Assembly (NCBI GenBank): GCA_028994555.1
Contig: JARDVN010000001.1
Location: 1,922,001-1,986,000, forward strand
Length of the DNA stretch: 64,000 nt
Source: Citrobacter amalonaticus
GTDB lineage: Bacteria; Pseudomonadota; Gammaproteobacteria; Enterobacterales; Enterobacteriaceae
Direction of reading: 5' to 3'
In this document: one piece after another, positions 42,266-53,524 of the stretch
How the letters are laid out: each line of letters starts with the position of its first letter
Numbering within the stretch: the stretch's first letter is position 1
Translations under genes and position numbers: made by a program
Notes under the pieces: generated by a model
What the model saw: the letters and a program-made list of their open reading frames with translations, nothing else
Databases searched by the model: none
Told to the model about the DNA's origin: nothing

Positions 42266-43309
42266 ATGCGTATTGAAGAAGATCTGAAGTTAGGTTTCAA
42301 AGACGTTCTTATCCGCCCTAAGCGTTCTACTCTTAAAAGTCGTTCCGACGTTGAGCTGGAACGTCAATTCACCTTCAAACACTCAGGTCAGACCTGGTCC
42401 GGCGTTCCGATTATTGCTGCTAATATGGATACCGTCGGAACATTTGCGATGGCAACGGCTCTCGCCTCTTTCGATGTGCTGACCGCCGTTCATAAGCATT
42501 ATACCGTTGAAGACTGGGCGGCCTTCGTTGGCACGGCGTCTGCTGATGTTCTCAAGCACGTTATGGTTTCTACCGGTACGTCCGATGCGGATTTCGAGAA
42601 GACCAAAGAGATTCTGGCGTTGGATCCGGCACTGAACTTTGTCTGCATCGATGTTGCCAATGGCTATTCCGAACACTTCGTCCAGTTCGTGTCGAAAGCG
42701 CGTGAAGCCTGGCCGACCAAAACCATTTGCGCCGGTAACGTGGTGACGGGCGAAATGTGTGAGGAGCTGGTTCTGTCCGGCGCGGATATCGTTAAGGTCG
42801 GGATTGGTCCGGGTTCCGTCTGCACCACCCGTGTGAAAACCGGTGTTGGTTATCCGCAACTGTCTGCGGTGATCGAATGTGCTGATGCGGCGCACGGTCT
42901 GGGTGGGATGATTGTCAGCGATGGCGGTTGTACCATGCCTGGAGATGTGGCGAAAGCATTCGGCGGCGGCGCTGATTTCGTGATGCTTGGCGGTATGCTG
43001 GCCGGTCACGAAGAGAGTGGCGGTAAAATCGTTGAAGAAAACGGCGAAAAATTCATGCTGTTCTACGGCATGAGCTCTGAATCCGCTATGACCCGTCATG
43101 TCGGTGGCGTTGCGCAGTATCGGGCTGCCGAAGGGAAAACCGTCAAGCTGCCGCTGCGTGGCCCGGTGGAGAACACCGCGCGCGATATCCTCGGCGGCCT
43201 GCGTTCAGCCTGTACCTATGTCGGCGCCTCTCGTCTGAAAGAGCTGACCAAACGTACGACGTTTATCCGGGTTCAGGAACAAGAAAACCGCGTTTTCAAT
43301 AGCCTGTAA
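42266..43309 (+). CDS. guaC: GMP reductase GuaC
   Basis: NADPH-dependent reductive deamination of GMP to IMP, purine salvage. The catalytic Cys is in [17 protein letters not shown]. 347 residues, as in E. coli. Stand-alone gene, divergent from coaE across a 226-bp gap and convergent with hofC. Intact. Confidence 0.97.
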   Translation: MRIEEDLKLGFKDVLIRPKRSTLKSRSDVELERQFTFKHSGQTWSGVPIIAANMDTVGTFAMATALASFDVLTAVHKHYTVEDWAAFVGTASADVLKHVMVSTGTSDADFEKTKEILALDPALNFVCIDVANGYSEHFVQFVSKAREAWPTKTICAGNVVTGEMCEELVLSGADIVKVGIGPGSVCTTRVKTGVGYPQLSAVIECADAAHGLGGMIVSDGGCTMPGDVAKAFGGGADFVMLGGMLAGHEESGGKIVEENGEKFMLFYGMSSESAMTRHVGGVAQYRAAEGKTVKLPLRGPVENTARDILGGLRSACTYVGASRLKELTKRTTFIRVQEQENRVFNSL

Positions 43310-43317
43310 TTTCCTGT

Positions 43318-43346
43318 ACTGGCGCTGCATTCAGCGCCAGTTCTGC
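43318..43346. terminator. hairpin between guaC and hofC
   Basis: Perfect 9-bp stem ctggcgctg / cagcgccag (43319-43327, 43332-43340) with a four-base loop, between convergent guaC and hofC. The T tail (ttctgctttt) is poor, so termination strength is uncertain. Confidence 0.75.
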
Positions 43347-43362
43347 TTTTGGCTTTCCTTCG

Positions 43363-44567
43363 TTATCCCACGCCACTCATCGCATCGCCCAGATGGAAAA
43401 TCGGTAAATACATCGCCACGACCAGTGTGCCGATGATAAGCCCGGTAATCACCAGCAGCGCAGGCTCCAGTAACGCCGCCAGGTTGTCCGCCAGTGCCTG
43501 GGTATGTTCATCATGATGACGGGCAAGATTGCGCAGCATGATATCCAGCGAACCTGAGGCTTCGCCTGTCCTGACCAGTTGCAGGCACAGCGGGCTAAAT
43601 TCTTGCGCATTTTTGAGCGCCTGCCAGACGGGCACGCCGGTACTGATATCGTGCTGTACCTGTGCCAGTCGCAGTGCCCAGTAGGGGCACTGAATCGTCT
43701 CTTTCACACTCTCAAGTGCGGGTAAAAAAAGCGATCCCCGCTGTCTGAGTCAGTGCGAGGATAGTAAAGATTTGTGTGAGTTTCTGGCCCCGGATTAACG
43801 GTCCCATAACAGGCATGCGGAGTAATCCGCGCTGGCGCAGAATTTGCCATTCGGGCTTTCGGTTCAACAGACTATTGGCCACGATAAGCATGACGGCCAG
43901 CAGGATAATCAGCCAGCCCCAGCGTTGACTCCAGTCGGCAAACGCGATGATCCCCTGAGTGAGAGCAGGTAGCGGCGTGTTAAAGGTCTGGTAAATGGCA
44001 GCAAATTCAGGCAGGACAAAGTGAAGCATCGCCAGCACAACCATGGCCGCCATCGTTAAAATAATGATGGGGTAACGCAGCGCTTTTTTTGACCTTATCG
44101 GTTAACTGTCTTTGCGCCTTCTGTTGCCGGGCGAGTTCAAAGCAGCATTCATCCAGTTTCCCTGTCAGTTCACCGGTACGAATCATTGCCTGATACAGCG
44201 GCGGAAAGACATCTGGCCACTGCGCCAGCGCGCTGGAGAGTGGCGTACCGTGTTCCAGTTCGTACGCAAGACTCCCCAGCAATGCTTGCCACTGCTTGCT
44301 TGGTTGCTGTCCGGCGAGCAGTTCCAGCCCTTCGGAGAGTGTCAAACCCGCTTTCAGGAGCGTGGCGAGTTGGTGAATGACTTCCGTACATTGGTCATTG
44401 CGCCAAAGCGCACGTTTTACGCGCAAAAGTTTCACGCGAAGGGGCATGACCTGGCGTTGTTCCAGTTCTTGCATCAGCAGGAATCGGTTTCCTGCCCAGA
44501 GGGTTCCCTCCCCGGGCAGGCCATCGGGATACATTCCCTGCCAGTGCCATAGTTTGTTAGTGGACAT
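43363..44567 (-). CDS. hofC: type IV pilus assembly platform protein HofC (two frameshifts)
   Basis: GspF/PilC-type inner membrane platform protein for a type IV pilus-like machine. The T run 44084-44090 (seven; six joins TDKVKKALRYPIIILTMAAM) and the A run 43724-43730 (seven; six joins QTAGIAFLPALESVKETIQ) break the frame. Corrected length 400 residues, as in E. coli. It overlaps hofB by 11 bases. Since this gene is dispensable, the breaks could be real, but they match the window-wide overcall pattern. Confidence 0.88.
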
Positions 44568-45942
44568 TGGGCATTCCCAGAATACGCACCAGTTCCTCGA
44601 ACGTGGTTAGCCCTTGATCGACGGCGCGGCACCCGCTTTCAAAGAGTGTGCTCATTCCAGCCTGTTTCGCATGGGCTTCCAGCGTTGCTGCTGAGATATC
44701 ACTGGCTATTTGATGACGCAGTTCGGCAGTGATCGCGAGCAGTTCAAACAGCGCTGCGCGACCATAGAATCCGTGATAACAGTGTTCGCAGCCAACCGCC
44801 TGCCAGCGGGGAAGCGGCGTTGGATAGTATGCGGGCGGTAAACGAATCGGATCGTCAATAAGCCGCCGACAATGTGGACACAGCTTTCTGACCAGGCGTT
44901 GTGCCACGACCAGGGTTAACGCGGAAGAGAGCATCCAGCGCGCCACGCCCATTTGTTGTAAGCGCACCAGCGCTTCACAGGTTGAGTTAGTATGCAGCGT
45001 GGAAAGCACGAGATGCCCGGTCTGTGCGGCCTTAATGGCAATTTCTGCGGTTTCGCCGTCGCGGATTTCGCCCACCATGATGATATCAGGATCCTGACGT
45101 AGCAGTGCTCGTAACACGCCCTGAAAGGTCAGTCCGGCACGCGGATGGATCTGCGTCTGATTGATACCGTCGAGGGGAATTTCCACGGGATCTTCAACGC
45201 TACACAGGTTCACCTCCGGTGCGTTCCGCGTTTGCAACGCGCTATAAAGGGTGACTGTTTTACCGCTACCCGTAGGGCCGGTGACGAGGATCAGCCCTTG
45301 TGGTTGTTGCAGGGCGTGGATAAAGGCAGCGAGCTGCGTGTCATGCATTCCCAGCCTGGAGACATCCAGAGCCTGATTCACCTGTTGCAGCAACCGTAGC
45401 ACGACCTTTTCGCCATAGCGGCAAGGAAGGGTGGCGATACGAAAAGAGACGGTAGCGCCGTTTAGCTCAACGGTAAATTGCCCGTCCTGCGGCAAGCGGT
45501 GTTTCGCGATATCCAGATGGCTTAACACTTTCAGGCGTGCCGTCAGGGCGATGCCGGTCTCTTTGGCGATATCGGGTAAGCTATGCAGCACGCCGTCAAC
45601 CCGTAAGCGAAGGCGAACGTGATGCTCAGCGGGTTCTATGTGGATATCCGAGGCCCGTTTCGCCAGCGCGCTCTGTAATGTTTTATCCAGCACAACCGCT
45701 GCGCTGACGCTGCTTTCAGGTACCACGGAAGGCAACGAGGGTGAGGAGTGATGCTGGTGTTGTTCCATTTGCTGGCGCGTCCAGCAGGCAATCTCAATGC
45801 GGCGAGTTGTGGCGAAATGCAGGGCGTCCAGCAGTTCATGAGAAGGGGCATTTTCGACGGCAATGTGTACCGCATCGTTATTGGCATCAAGTAATATTCC
45901 CTGGTAGCGCTGGCACAGCGCGCTGAGTTGCGTCGTGTTCAT
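44557..45942 (-). CDS. hofB: type IV pilus assembly ATPase HofB
   Basis: GspE/PilB-type secretion ATPase for assembly of the PpdD pilin. Walker A VTGPTGSGKTVTLY, Asp box and Walker B MVGEIRDGETAEIA, then a four-cysteine zinc motif CPHC ... CEHC. 461 residues, as in E. coli. Middle gene of ppdD-hofB-hofC. Intact. Confidence 0.95.
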   Translation of the reverse strand: MNTTQLSALCQRYQGILLDANNDAVHIAVENAPSHELLDALHFATTRRIEIACWTRQQMEQHQHHSSPSLPSVVPESSVSAAVVLDKTLQSALAKRASDIHIEPAEHHVRLRLRVDGVLHSLPDIAKETGIALTARLKVLSHLDIAKHRLPQDGQFTVELNGATVSFRIATLPCRYGEKVVLRLLQQVNQALDVSRLGMHDTQLAAFIHALQQPQGLILVTGPTGSGKTVTLYSALQTRNAPEVNLCSVEDPVEIPLDGINQTQIHPRAGLTFQGVLRALLRQDPDIIMVGEIRDGETAEIAIKAAQTGHLVLSTLHTNSTCEALVRLQQMGVARWMLSSALTLVVAQRLVRKLCPHCRRLIDDPIRLPPAYYPTPLPRWQAVGCEHCYHGFYGRAALFELLAITAELRHQIASDISAATLEAHAKQAGMSTLFESGCRAVDQGLTTFEELVRILGMPNVH

Positions 45943-45951
45943 GGCGCTTCC

Positions 45952-46389
45952 TTAATGGCTATCAAAGCGAAAGACATCTTCGCAGGCCTGTTTTAACGTG
46001 CTGTCATTCTGGATGTTGCAGTTACGCGTCCAGCCCGTAATGCCTTCTGCTTTGTCCCATCCCGGCGTCATGGTGACGCTAAGTCCGTTCAGGCTTTCCT
46101 GGCCGGTAAGAGAAACCACCCCATTTTCGACGCTCATTCCTGAGACATAGCGCGTTGTTGTAGGAGAGGGAATCCCGTTGACGCCTGCGTCGCAGGTGTC
46201 TGTGCCACCGTGCTCCAGGGCGCAGAGTTCGACGGCAGTGCGGTAGGGGACAAAGGTTTGCAGCATATCGGTCAGCGCCGCTTTGCGCAGATAGTTCTGA
46301 TAAGCCGGAATGCCGATGGCGCTGAGGATGGCAATAATGCCGATGACGACCATCAGTTCAATAAGGGTAAATCCGCGTTGTTTATCCAT
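45952..46389 (-). CDS. ppdD: major type IV prepilin PpdD
   Basis: Type IVa pilin precursor. The class signature is plain: a short leader MDKQRG, cleavage before FTLIELMVVIGIIAILSAIG with the conserved Glu5. Cysteines in ELCALEHGGTDTCDAG and near the end form probable disulfides. Start at 46389, giving 145 residues; a longer reading adds 21 residues with no pilin match. In E. coli the pilus forms only when the assembly genes are expressed. Intact. Confidence 0.95.
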   Translation of the reverse strand: MDKQRGFTLIELMVVIGIIAILSAIGIPAYQNYLRKAALTDMLQTFVPYRTAVELCALEHGGTDTCDAGVNGIPSPTTTRYVSGMSVENGVVSLTGQESLNGLSVTMTPGWDKAEGITGWTRNCNIQNDSTLKQACEDVFRFDSH

Positions 46390-46595
46390 TGTTCGCTCCT
46401 TGAGTGAGTGAACGTCACTTTGGCAAACGCCGGTACGCCAGGCGAGCAGCAAAAAATGAATCGGGAAGGTGGCTTCAGAGGAATATTATCGGTTTGCAGC
46501 CGTAAGACATGTTGTTGCGAGGCACTACGAGGAATTTAATGGCGGGAAGGGTCAAGAAGACCCGATAAGCAGCGCGTTATCGGGCCGTATCATGA

Positions 46596-47552
<957 letters not shown>

Positions 47553-47582
47553 CTATAAGCACCACTCAAAAGGAGATTCGGC

Positions 47583-48147
47583 ATGTTGTTAGACAAGGGC
47601 TGGCTGGCAGAAGCGCGTCGCGTTCCTTCTCCGCATTATGATTGCCGCCCGGATGATGAAGTTCCCTCCTTACTGGTGGTGCACAATATCAGCCTGCCGC
47701 CCGGTGAGTTTGGCGGTCCGTGGATTGACGCACTATTCACTGGAACAATTGATCCCAACGCCCATCCCTTTTTTTGCCGAAATCGCGCATCTTCGCGTTT
47801 CCGCCCATTGTCTGATTCGTCGCGATGGCGAAATCGTTCAGTATGTTCCTTTTGATAAGCGTGCATGGCATGCCGGTGTGTCGAACTATCATGGGCGTGA
47901 ACGCTGCAATGACTTTTCGATTGGCATTGAGCTGGAAGGGACCGATTCACTGGCCTACACCGATGTCCAGTACCAACAACTGGCCGCCATCACGGATGCG
48001 TTGATAAAGATTTACCCGGCTATTGCCGAAAACATAACCGGGCACTGCGATATTGCGCCTGAGCGTAAGACCGATCCCGGTCCGGCTTTTGACTGGGCAA
48101 AGTTTCGCGCCCTGATCACCGCCTCGTCAGATAAGGAGATGACATGA
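47583..48147 (+). CDS. ampD: N-acetyl-anhydromuramyl-L-alanine amidase AmpD (one frameshift)
   Basis: Cytoplasmic zinc amidase that removes the stem peptide from anhydro-muropeptides during wall recycling; loss derepresses AmpC beta-lactamase where ampR-ampC is present. Zinc ligands are in [10 protein letters not shown] and [20 protein letters not shown]. The T run 47769-47775 has seven Ts; six restores [18 protein letters not shown]. Corrected length 187 residues with C-terminus SDKEMT, which resembles C. freundii AmpD rather than the 183-residue E. coli protein. Overlaps ampE by ATGA. Confidence 0.93.
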
Positions 48148-48998
48148 CGCTGTTTACGACATTACTGGTGCTGCTCGTCGAGCGCCTGTTTAAGCTGGGC
48201 GAACACTGGCAGCTCGATCACCGTTTAGAAGCGTTTTTCCGCCGGGTCAAACGCTTCTCGATGGCGCGTACGCTGGGGATGATGATTATCGCAATGGTGG
48301 TCACGTTCCTGCTGCTGCGAGCGCTCGATGGACTACTGTTTAATGTGCCAACGATTGTGGCGTGGATCCTTATTGGGTTGCTGTGCATTGGTGCGGGCAA
48401 AGTACGAATGCACTACCATGCCTATCTTAACGCGGCGTCGCGTGATGATGCGCATGCCCGTACGGCGATGGCCAGCGAACTGACGATGATTCATGGCGTT
48501 CCACCGGATTGCAATGAGCGCGAGTTTTTACGTGAACTGCAAAACGCGCTGCTGTGGATTAACTTCCGTTTCTATATCGCGCCGCTGTTCTGGCTGATTG
48601 TCGGCGGTTCTTGTGGGCCGGTACTGCTGGTGGGCTATGCCTTTCTGCGCTCGTGGCAGTCCTGGCTGGCGCGCTACCAGACGCCGCTTGAACGTTTACA
48701 GTCGGGTATTGATGCCATTCTCCACGTGCTGGACTGGATCCCGGTGCGCCTGGCGGGCGTGGTGTATGCTCTGATCGGTCATGGCGAAAAAGCGCTGCCC
48801 GCATGGTTTGCCTCTCTGGCAGATCTGCGTACATCGCAGTATCAGGTGTTGACGCGTCTGGCGCAGTTCTCGCTGGCGCGCGAGCCGCATACCGATAAGG
48901 TTGAAACGCCGAGAGCGGCAGTTTCCATGGCGAAGAAAACGTCGTTTGCCTTAGTGGTGGTGATTGCCGTGCTCACCATTTATGGCACGTTAATTTAA
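48144..48998 (+). CDS. ampE: AmpE, inner membrane protein
   Basis: Membrane protein cotranscribed with ampD, with four predicted segments including [19 protein letters not shown] and the C-terminal [18 protein letters not shown]. Proposed sensory role in beta-lactamase control is not firmly established. 284 residues, as in E. coli. Intact. Confidence 0.95.
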   Translation: MTLFTTLLVLLVERLFKLGEHWQLDHRLEAFFRRVKRFSMARTLGMMIIAMVVTFLLLRALDGLLFNVPTIVAWILIGLLCIGAGKVRMHYHAYLNAASRDDAHARTAMASELTMIHGVPPDCNEREFLRELQNALLWINFRFYIAPLFWLIVGGSCGPVLLVGYAFLRSWQSWLARYQTPLERLQSGIDAILHVLDWIPVRLAGVVYALIGHGEKALPAWFASLADLRTSQYQVLTRLAQFSLAREPHTDKVETPRAAVSMAKKTSFALVVVIAVLTIYGTLI

Positions 48999-49012
48999 CG
49001 TACCGGCAGGAC

Positions 49013-49038
49013 GCCCGGTAAGTCGCGTGTTACCGGGC
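49013..49038. terminator. hairpin between ampE and the GH43 gene
   Basis: Perfect 8-bp stem gcccggta / taccgggc with a 10-base loop between convergent ampE and the GH43 hydrolase. Weak T tail, so a bidirectional terminator of moderate confidence. Confidence 0.65.
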
Positions 49039-49045
49039 AACGATT

Positions 49046-49996
49046 TTACAGTGTATCCGCAGGCGGGATGCCAAAATCCGGCATTCCGTTTTCATCCCAG
49101 TGAATCAGCTTCAGACGGGTATGGCGATTAGGATCGTAAAGCGGATCGCCTTCAATTTCGGTGTAGTTGCGTGCGTGATACACCAGCACGTCATCCCCCT
49201 CCGGTGTTTGGGTAAAGCTGTTGTGCCCGGGTCCATATTGACGATTTTCCTGGCTGGTGGTGAACACCGGACGCGGGGATTTGTGCCAGTTTGCCGGGTT
49301 TAACGGATCGGCATGGATATCAATCCATAACAGCCCCATGCAGTAGTTTTCGTCCGTGGCGCTGGCGGAGTAGCTGATGAACAGCCGGTCACCGTGAGTT
49401 AATACCGCCGGACCTTCGTTTACCCAAAAGCCCCGACACTCCCAATCGTACTCTGGCTTGCTGAGCATCACCGGCTGGCCTTTAATCGTCCACGGATTTT
49501 CCAGCTCAGCCAGATAAATATTGGAGTTACCGGCGATATCCGGTGATTTTTGCGCCCACAGATACCACTGTTTTCCCTGATGGTGAAAGGTTGTGGCATC
49601 GAGTGCAAAGGTATCAAATGGCGTTTTCACCTGGCCTTTCTCAACCCAGCTGCCGGTGAGCGGATCGGTACCGGTGCACTCCAGCGCGTACATCCGATGC
49701 TGAAACATGCCCAGTTTGTCGAGCGTCCGGGTAGGCGCGGCCGCAAAGTAGATAATCCATTTCCCGTCGAGATGATGGATTTCCGGTGCCCAGATCAGTT
49801 CGCTCATCGGTCCATATTCGGGTTTGCGCCAGACGATAACGGGTGTCGCTGTGCGCAATCCTTCCAGCGAATCCGCCCGGCGGATTTCCAGTCGGTCGTA
49901 TTCCGGTACTGAAGCAATAAAATAGTAATCGCTGCCGTCGCGCAGGATAAACGGATCGGCGCGTTGTTCGATAAATGGGTTGGGCCAGTTTTGCAT
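49046..49996 (-). CDS. GH43 family glycoside hydrolase (beta-xylosidase or arabinofuranosidase type)
   Basis: Five-bladed propeller glycosidase of family GH43 without a signal peptide, so probably cytoplasmic. The three catalytic acids are visible: D14 in RADPFI, D133 in FALDATTF, E194 in WVNEGPAV; LIWAPEIHHLDGKWIIYFAAAP is the usual second blade. 316 residues, short for the family, with no added carbohydrate-binding domain. Its start overlaps the stop of the upstream sugar symporter by one base, so the pair likely imports and then cleaves a short pentose-containing oligosaccharide. The exact substrate cannot be told. A pair like this is, as I recall, at the same site in Salmonella and absent from E. 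coli K-12. Confidence 0.85.
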   Translation of the reverse strand: MQNWPNPFIEQRADPFILRDGSDYYFIASVPEYDRLEIRRADSLEGLRTATPVIVWRKPEYGPMSELIWAPEIHHLDGKWIIYFAAAPTRTLDKLGMFQHRMYALECTGTDPLTGSWVEKGQVKTPFDTFALDATTFHHQGKQWYLWAQKSPDIAGNSNIYLAELENPWTIKGQPVMLSKPEYDWECRGFWVNEGPAVLTHGDRLFISYSASATDENYCMGLLWIDIHADPLNPANWHKSPRPVFTTSQENRQYGPGHNSFTQTPEGDDVLVYHARNYTEIEGDPLYDPNRHTRLKLIHWDENGMPDFGIPPADTL

Positions 49997-51402
49997 CAGG
50001 CTTTCCTTACGGTTTCAGTGGCTTTCAGTTCCTGATAATCATTCAGTTCGCGATAGTTAGTACGACGTTTTTCCAGGTCGTCCTGAATCTGTTTCATCAA
50101 TTCCCGATCGACTTTCAGCAGACGTACCACGCCGGCGGTAATCAAATAGCCGACGCCCGGAATGACGGTAAAGAGCAGCACGATACCGTTGATCGCGGAA
50201 TCGCTTTGCGCTTTCGCTCCGGCATCGTAGCCGTACCATGAGAGCAGGAAGCCGACCATCGCGCCGGCAATCGCCAGACCGAGCTTCAGAAAGAACAGGT
50301 TGCCGGAGAAGCTGATGCCGGTAATGCGTTTACCCGTTTTCCATTCACCATAGTCGTCAACGTCCGCCATCAGCGACCAGTGCAGCGGTGACGGGATCTG
50401 GTGCAGAATGTTGAGCAGGAAGTAGAGCGCCACAATCATCACCGTGGCTTTGGGATCGAAGAAGTAAAACGTGCAGGAGAAGATCGCCAGTGCGATGTTG
50501 GTCCAGAAGAAGACTTTCAGCTTGCACCAGCGGTCGGTCAGTACTTTCGCCAGTACGCTACCGATCATCATGCCGACAACGCCGAGGCTGATAAAAAGCG
50601 TGGCGAAGTGGGTGCTTTGTCCCATGACCCAGGTGACGTAATACATGGTTGCTGCCATCCGGATGAAGCCCGGGCAGACGTTACACAGCGTCAGCAGCAG
50701 AATGCGTACCCATTGGTCGTTTTTCCACACGTCTTTGAAGTCGTTCTTCATATCGTCGTGGGTGGGGACAGCAGGGCGTACGCGCTCACGAACGCTGGCG
50801 AAGCAGAACAGGAACATGCACATGCCGATAATCGCCAGCACGGTCATCGCCAGTTGATAGCCCTTCGCTTTATTATCCCCGCCAAACCAGTCAACCATCG
50901 GCAGCAAAGTCAGCGACAGCAAAAGGGTCGCGATTCCGACCAGCACAAAGCGGTAAGACTGGCAGGCCACGCGTTCTTTCGGGTCGTTGGTGATCACGCC
51001 GCCTAACGAACAGTAGGGAATATTAATCGCCGTGTAGGTAATTGACAGCAGAAAGTAGGTGACAAACGCATAGATAACCTTGCTGCTATAAGTCCATTCC
51101 GGGGTGGTGAACATCAGAATGCTGAACAGCGCGTAAGGGAAGGCAATCCACAGTAACCATGGACGAAAACGGCCATATTTGCTTTGGGTCCGGTCAGCAA
51201 TAGCGCCCATAATGGGGTCAGTAACGGCATCAATAACGCGTACTGACAGTAATAATACCCCGACCAGCGCCGGGGCGAGACCAAAGATATCCGTATAAAA
51301 GTAGTTCACAAACAGCATGATAGCGCCAAAGATGATGTTGCATCCGGCATCGCCCATGCCATAACCAATCTTTTCTCTTACCGACAGCTTACCTGTATCC
51401 AT
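49996..51402 (-). CDS. GPH-family sugar:cation symporter (YagG/XynT-like)
   Basis: Glycoside-pentoside-hexuronide symporter, 12 membrane segments. Starts MDTGKLSVREKIGYGMGDAG; the motifs RVIDAVTDPIMGAIADRTQS and KYGRFRPWLLW are typical of the family. 468 residues. First gene of a two-gene unit with the GH43 hydrolase, which points to uptake of xylosides or arabinosides. Two similar genes (yagG, yagH) sit together elsewhere in E. coli; I do not assign a symbol here. Intact. Confidence 0.87.
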   Translation of the reverse strand: MDTGKLSVREKIGYGMGDAGCNIIFGAIMLFVNYFYTDIFGLAPALVGVLLLSVRVIDAVTDPIMGAIADRTQSKYGRFRPWLLWIAFPYALFSILMFTTPEWTYSSKVIYAFVTYFLLSITYTAINIPYCSLGGVITNDPKERVACQSYRFVLVGIATLLLSLTLLPMVDWFGGDNKAKGYQLAMTVLAIIGMCMFLFCFASVRERVRPAVPTHDDMKNDFKDVWKNDQWVRILLLTLCNVCPGFIRMAATMYYVTWVMGQSTHFATLFISLGVVGMMIGSVLAKVLTDRWCKLKVFFWTNIALAIFSCTFYFFDPKATVMIVALYFLLNILHQIPSPLHWSLMADVDDYGEWKTGKRITGISFSGNLFFLKLGLAIAGAMVGFLLSWYGYDAGAKAQSDSAINGIVLLFTVIPGVGYLITAGVVRLLKVDRELMKQIQDDLEKRRTNYRELNDYQELKATETVRKA

Positions 51403-51528
51403 TGAGATGTCTCCCCATCAAGGTGATGGAAAGAATTATTCGTCTGTAAGCCATGAATTGCGTTGCAGGATAGCGCCGCTGATATGGACGAAATGGCTGT
51501 TGGGGGAAAAGTGTGAGGCAGGTAACAA

Positions 51529-51551
51529 CCCTCACCCAGGACGGGTGAGGG
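51529..51551. terminator. hairpin after aroP
   Basis: Perfect 9-bp stem ccctcaccc / gggtgaggg with a five-base loop, 10 bases after the aroP stop and upstream of the symporter gene. No T run on either side, so termination may need other factors. Confidence 0.55.
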
Positions 51552-51560
51552 TCAGAAGGA

Positions 51561-52935
51561 TTAATGCGCTTTTGCTGTCTTCGCGGTTTTCTGTTTGCAC
51601 AGATAACCGATGCCCAGCACAACCAGCCATACCGGGATCAGGTAAACCGAAATCGCCATACCCGGCGTCATCAGCATAATCACCAGCACCGCCGCCATGA
51701 AGGCCAGACAAACCCAGTTACCCAGCGGATAGAACAGCGCCGGGAAGCGGGTTTTCACCCCCTGTTGCTGCTTGGCGCGGCGGAATTTGATGTGCGCAAG
51801 GCTTATCATCGCCCAGTTGATCACCAGCGCGGAGACCACCAGCGCCATCAGCAGACCGAAGGCGGACTCCGGCGCCATGTAGTTGATCAGTACACACAGC
51901 GCTGTGACCAGTGCGGAGACAATAATGGTGTTCACCGGCACGCCGCGCTTATCGACAGAGAGCAGTATTTTGGGGGCGTTACCCTGCTGCGCCAGCCCAA
52001 ACAGCATGCGGCTGTTACAGTAAACGCAGCTGTTGTACACCGACAGCGCCGCGGTCAGTACCACGATATTCAGCGCGTTCGCCACGAAGGTATCACCCAG
52101 CTCGTGGAAGATCAGGACAAACGGGCTGGTGTCGGCAGTGACACGCGTCCACGGCAGCAGAGAGAGCAGAACGGCCAGTGAACCCACATAGAAAATCAGA
52201 ATACGGTAGATAACCTGATTGGTGGCTTTCGGGATGCTTTGCTCCGGGTTATCAGCTTCAGCGGCGGTAATACCGACCAGCTCCAGCCCACCGAACGAGA
52301 ACATGATGATCGCCATCATCATCACCAGCCCGGTCATGCCGTGAGGCAGAAAACCGCCCTGTTCCCACAGGTTACGTACGGTCGCCTGTGGACCACCGTT
52401 GCCGCTGAACAGCAGCCAGCCGCCGAAGATAATCATCGCGACCACGGCGATGACTTTGATGATGGCAAACCAGAACTCCATTTCACCGAACACTTTTACG
52501 TTGGTCAGGTTGATGGCGTTAATAGCGATGAAGAAGACGGCTGCCGAAACCCATGTCGGGATCTCGGGCCACCAGAACTGAATGTACTTGCCGACGGCAG
52601 TCAGTTCCGCCATCGCGACCAACACGTACAGCACCCAATAGTTCCAGCCTGACGCAAAGCCGGCAAAACTCCCCCCAGTACTTATAGGCAAAGTGACTGA
52701 ACGAACCGGCAACCGGCTCCTCAACCACCATCTCACCCAACTGGCGCATAATAAGGAAGGCAATAAAACCCGCAATCGCATAACCCAGAATAATACCGGG
52801 GCCCGCGGACTGAATAACGGAGGCGCTCCCCAGGAACAGACCTGTTCCTATTGCACCGCCCAGCGCGATAAGCTGGATATGGCGGTTCTTAAGGCCGCGC
52901 TTTAGCTGCTCGCCGTGCTGCTGACTATCCATCAT
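51561..52935 (-). CDS. aroP: aromatic amino acid permease AroP (one frameshift)
   Basis: APC-family symporter for phenylalanine, tyrosine and tryptophan with 12 membrane segments. N-terminal QLIALGGAIGTGLFLGSA is the family signature. The C run 52671-52676 has six Cs on the plus strand; five restores FAYKYWGSFAGFASGWNYW. Corrected length 457 residues, as in E. coli. A TyrR box lies about 117 bases upstream. Confidence 0.94.
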
Positions 52936-53475
52936 GAAACCTCGTGTGTGGTTTACCCTTTAGTACCCGGTTGCGTTATGGCGACCAGGCAATTTGAGTC
53001 ATTATTATTTGTTCTACGCAGTGATGCGTGTAAGTTTGCAATTCCGTTTGTTGTATTATTTTGTTTACAGCAATGGTTTTTAAAATGTCGCCGAAACTCT
53101 TTTGTCAGGATCAGAATAATGGTATGCGGCAGGGAATGCACCTGCTTTGTGAATGGATGCTGACGAGTTGAATAAAAAGAGAGCAATTACCCGTCCCTCA
53201 TTTTACCCCCTGGTAACACTTTCATCAGACCTGAAGTAACTAATTACGCTCTTATTTTGCATAAATAAGCGTTTGAATCGGTTCAACCAGGATTTTTCTT
53301 CGTTTCATTAAGGTTAAAACCACCTCGAGGGAGGTAAATTTAACATTTGTGCATAGTTACATGTTTGAAACGTTATTTCTGTAATGTTGTTAAAATGTGC
53401 CTGGTTTACTGATTTCAATCAAAACCTGTATGGACATAAGGTGAATACTTTGTTACTTTAGCGTCACAGATATGA
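52936..53475. other. aroP-pdhR intergenic region
   Basis: About 540 bases without a supported gene. It holds the divergent promoters of aroP and pdhR, the TyrR box at 53052-53069 and, at its right end, the PdhR operator. Small open frames here (for example 52915-53163) lack any ribosome site or recognisable product. Confidence 0.7.
53052..53069. promoter_or_regulatory. TyrR box upstream of aroP
   Basis: tgtattattttgtttaca matches TGTAAA-N6-TTTACA with the right half perfect. A weaker half-site, tgtaag (53029-53034), lies just upstream; E. coli aroP is repressed by TyrR through a strong and a weak box, so the arrangement fits. Confidence 0.75.
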
Positions 53476-53492
53476 AATTGGTAAGACCAATT
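53476..53492. promoter_or_regulatory. PdhR operator
   Basis: Perfect palindromic half-sites aattggt / accaatt around aag, the known PdhR box (ATTGGTNNNACCAAT), 32 bases before the pdhR start. PdhR repressing its own operon is relieved by pyruvate. Confidence 0.95.
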
Positions 53493-53524
53493 GACTTCGG
53501 GCAAATGGCTTAAGACAGGACATC

